Of a stretch of DNA of 64,000 nucleotides, positions 61,684-64,000 are shown in pieces (within the stretch, counting starts at the first letter, position 1; every line of letters begins with the position of its first letter). The DNA is from Chryseobacterium ureilyticum (GTDB taxonomy: Bacteria > Bacteroidota > Bacteroidia > Flavobacteriales > Weeksellaceae). The notes under the pieces are model-generated. The model worked only from the letters and a program-made list of their open reading frames with translations, was not told where the DNA came from and made no database searches. Made by a program: the position numbers and the translations under genes. Location: contig NZ_FTOL01000001.1 in the NCBI RefSeq assembly GCF_900156735.1, positions 1,054,001 to 1,118,000 of the forward strand. Reading direction: 5' to 3'.

Positions 61684-64000
61684 ATGAAAAATTGGACTTT
61701 TAGGCAATGGAACACCGTTTTAGGATGGGTGATTTTCGTCATTGCGTTTTTCACGTACTTGTCCACAATAGAACCCAATTTCAGTTTTTGGGATTGTGGT
61801 GAGTACATTTCTTCTGCAGTAAAACTTGAAGTAACGCACGCTCCCGGAGCTGCATTATTCCAGATCGTGGGTGCCGTGGCAGCCATTTTTGCATTAGGGA
61901 AAGGCGAGAATTATTCCATCGTAATCAACGCGATGTCTGCATTGTTCAGTGCGCTGACTATTTTATTCTTGTTTTGGACGATCACTCATTTCGTGAGAAG
62001 GTTGCTCAACAAAGATTTTGATGAAATTACGAAACATCAGGAAATTTCTATTTTATTTGCCGGAGCGGTAGGAGCACTTTGCTTTACTTTCTCAGATACA
62101 TTCTGGTTCTCGGCTGTAGAAGGAGAGGTTTACTCTATGGCTTCTATGTTTATCGCGCTTTTGGTCTGGTTGATCACAAAGTGGGAAAATGAGTATAAAG
62201 CGGCAGACAACGAAAGATGGATTATCCTTATTTTCTTCATTTTAGGGCTTTCTGTTGGGGTACACATGATGTGTATGCTGGCGATTCCTGCAGTGTGTCT
62301 GGTATACTATGCCAGAAATTATAAGTTTACATGGAAGAACTTTATCTGGGCAAACCTTATTACTCTTGGGATTTTGATTATTGTTTTCAAAATTATTTTC
62401 CCTCTTATTATGACAATGTTCGGAAGATTGGAAATTTTCTTCGTGAACGGTCTTGGTCTTCCATTCCATTCAGGAACAATTGCAGCATTTATTTTAATGG
62501 TTGCAATCTGTTATTTCCTACTTAAATATGCGAGAAAAGCAAAAAGAAACATTTATCAGACGGTTGCTTTATCGGTAGTTTTCATGATGATCGGATTCTC
62601 TTGCTGGATGGTTATTCCAATCAGAGCAAATGCTAATCCACCGATGAACCTTAATGATCCGGATACTGCAATCGGGATGTTGGATTATTATAACAGAGAA
62701 CAATATGGTGACTGGCCAACAATGTATGGACAGAACTATACAGCTTTCCTTGATGCAAATGGGATTGAAAAAAATGAAGACGGAAGTTTTAAAACAAAGA
62801 AGACTGGTGAAATCTATGAAAAAGATGAAAAAACCGGAACTTACAGAAAAACCGGAGACCGTTTCAATTATATATTCAATAAGTCTCAGATAAGCCTTAT
62901 GCCTAGAATGTTTAATGAGGATAAAGATGTAATGGCAAATTATATTTCCATGTACGGAGCTCCTGATTTTACATTCAACTATGCGAATGAAGATGTGGCA
63001 GATAATCCTCAGGCTAAGCAGATTTTCGATGAATTAAGAACAAAATATGAAGATAAATCGATTACTGCAGCAGATTATTTAAAGGTAAAACCTTATAACC
63101 TTATCAATGTTCAGAAGCCTTCATTACTTCAGAATATGGATTATTTTATTTCCTTTCAGAATGGTTATTACTTTGTAAGATACCTGATGTGGAACTTCGT
63201 AGGAAGACAGAATGACCTTGAAGGAAATATGGAGATTACTAAAGGAAACTGGATTTCAGGAATTCCTTTTATTGATAGCGTAAACGTTGGAAATCAGGAT
63301 AAAATGCCTGCGAAATTTAAAAATGAAAGTACAGTTGCATTCTTCTTCTTACCTTTAATCTTAGGTTTGATCGGATTCTTCTTTCAATTAAACAGAGACT
63401 TCGGAAGATTCTATGCACTATTATCATTATTCATTTTAACAAGTGTCGGGATTATTTTCTATACAGGGGTAAAACCTTTTGAACCAAGAGAAAGAGATTA
63501 TGCAATGGTAGGTTCATTCTACGCTTTTGCAATCTGGATCGGATTGGGAGCCGGAGCTATTTTATGGTTCTTCCAATCTAAAATCAAATCTAACGGTGCT
63601 AATATTGCATTGGGAGTAGTTTTATTAGGTGTTCCATTTATGATGGGCTTCCAGAACTACAATGTTCATGACAGAAGTGATAGATATACTGCATACGATT
63701 ATGCATATTCTGTGTTAAAGTCATTACCGAAAAACGATATCTTGTTCGTGTATGGGGATAATGATACTTATCCGGTTTGGGCTATCCAAGAAACGGAAAG
63801 GTTCAGAGATGATGTGAAAGTAGTCAACTTTACTCTTGCTTCAACACCTTGGAACCTTGATCAGATCAAAAGAAAAACATATAATGCAGCAGGAATCCCA
63901 AGTCAGTTGACTCATGAAGATTATAGAGATGGTGTAAATGATCAGATCTACATGATGAAGAAAGAAGATTGGGAAGGAGTTTTCTCTATGTTGAAAGAAC
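61684..64000 (+). CDS. DUF2723 membrane protein (PMT-like glycosyltransferase), 3' end outside window
   Basis: Open from the ATG at 61684 to the window end, about 772 residues, and incomplete. MKNWTFRQWNTVLGWVIFVIAFFTYLSTIEPNFSFWDCGEYISSAVKLEVTHAPGAALFQ holds the DUF2723 signature with the acidic DCGE loop of GT-C enzymes. About 10 membrane segments follow; the part at 570-600 (GVKPFEPRERDYAMVGSF) is also typical. Automated annotation names the family a protein O-mannosyltransferase relative; its acceptor is unproven. Bacteroidota add O-glycans to many exported proteins, and this could be part of it. Confidence 0.9.
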   Translation, partial: MKNWTFRQWNTVLGWVIFVIAFFTYLSTIEPNFSFWDCGEYISSAVKLEVTHAPGAALFQIVGAVAAIFALGKGENYSIVINAMSALFSALTILFLFWTITHFVRRLLNKDFDEITKHQEISILFAGAVGALCFTFSDTFWFSAVEGEVYSMASMFIALLVWLITKWENEYKAADNERWIILIFFILGLSVGVHMMCMLAIPAVCLVYYARNYKFTWKNFIWANLITLGILIIVFKIIFPLIMTMFGRLEIFFVNGLGLPFHSGTIAAFILMVAICYFLLKYARKAKRNIYQTVALSVVFMMIGFSCWMVIPIRANANPPMNLNDPDTAIGMLDYYNREQYGDWPTMYGQNYTAFLDANGIEKNEDGSFKTKKTGEIYEKDEKTGTYRKTGDRFNYIFNKSQISLMPRMFNEDKDVMANYISMYGAPDFTFNYANEDVADNPQAKQIFDELRTKYEDKSITAADYLKVKPYNLINVQKPSLLQNMDYFISFQNGYYFVRYLMWNFVGRQNDLEGNMEITKGNWISGIPFIDSVNVGNQDKMPAKFKNESTVAFFFLPLILGLIGFFFQLNRDFGRFYALLSLFILTSVGIIFYTGVKPFEPRERDYAMVGSFYAFAIWIGLGAGAILWFFQSKIKSNGANIALGVVLLGVPFMMGFQNYNVHDRSDRYTAYDYAYSVLKSLPKNDILFVYGDNDTYPVWAIQETERFRDDVKVVNFTLASTPWNLDQIKRKTYNAAGIPSQLTHEDYRDGVNDQIYMMKKEDWEGVFSMLKE

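Noticed and set aside
61617..61886. 89-residue minus-strand frame at the start of the DUF2723 gene
   Set aside because: It overlaps the conserved N-terminus of the DUF2723 protein on the other strand.

Overview
The window is one stretch of a low-GC chromosome from a member of the Bacteroidota, class Flavobacteriia, most like Chryseobacterium or a close relative. The grounds are: many genes preceded by the Bacteroidota -7 box TAnnTTTG, almost no Shine-Dalgarno sequences, four secreted proteins with type IX secretion C-terminal signals (PNP...G..V...L..G.Y...K), families largely confined to this phylum (DUF4920, DUF4286, DUF4199, head-GIN DUF2807, the subtype-iii T6SS form of TssF), a mevalonate kinase, menaquinone genes, and an SRP RNA of the Bacteroidota form. 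No tRNA, rRNA, insertion sequence, CRISPR array or prophage was seen. Most of the window is ordinary chromosomal backbone.

Layout. 1-3.8 kb: four T9SS cargo proteins, the first cut by the window edge and duplicated by the second. 3.9-16 kb: an SDR dehydrogenase, etfB-etfA, a BFN-UVR protein, a nucleoside-type permease, a thiolase, an Atg22-like transporter, mevalonate kinase with a UbiA prenyltransferase, and proline dehydrogenase. 16.0-17.8 kb: an accessory-looking island with a short Shine-Dalgarno-led transcript, an XRE repressor on the minus strand and about 0.9 kb of gene-free DNA holding about a dozen TTACA-NN-TGTAA sites. 17.8-24 kb: an M14 carboxypeptidase, a DUF4920 protein, an APC permease and an isolated T6SS baseplate pair tssE-tssF. 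24-31 kb: uvrA, lipoproteins, a four-cysteine peptide with a double-glycine leader, DUF421 and GNAT proteins, and a duplicated small lipoprotein. 31-54.5 kb: gyrA, menB-menA, SRP RNA, a GT2 glycosyltransferase, a phosphosugar mutase, an aminotransferase, a PAP2 phosphatase, kdsB, a peroxidase, ribF and atpD-atpC. 54.8-64 kb: a B12-type radical SAM protein, a predicted beta-solenoid protein, an EamA transporter, a cysteine-synthase-like enzyme paired with an alpha-oxoamine synthase, and the start of a DUF2723 membrane protein.

How genes work together. EtfAB, the thiolase and proline dehydrogenase feed electrons and acyl units into respiration; MenB/MenA make the menaquinone that carries them; AtpD/AtpC are part of the ATP synthase. 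Mevalonate kinase and UbiA belong to isoprenoid metabolism, KdsB to LPS. The pair at 59.1-61.5 kb fits the first two steps of sulfonolipid (capnine) synthesis: cysteate synthase and cysteate fatty acyltransferase. These lipids are known from Chryseobacterium and gliding flavobacteria.

The most interesting non-routine items are the XRE operator field and the neighbouring Shine-Dalgarno-led transcript, the GG-leader cysteine peptide, the isolated tssEF pair, the candidate capnine pair, the CX4CX2C radical SAM protein, and several families of intergenic repeats. Function calls come from reading the sequences without database searches. Start codons were moved inward from the longest frame wherever a promoter, signal peptide or family N-terminus required it.
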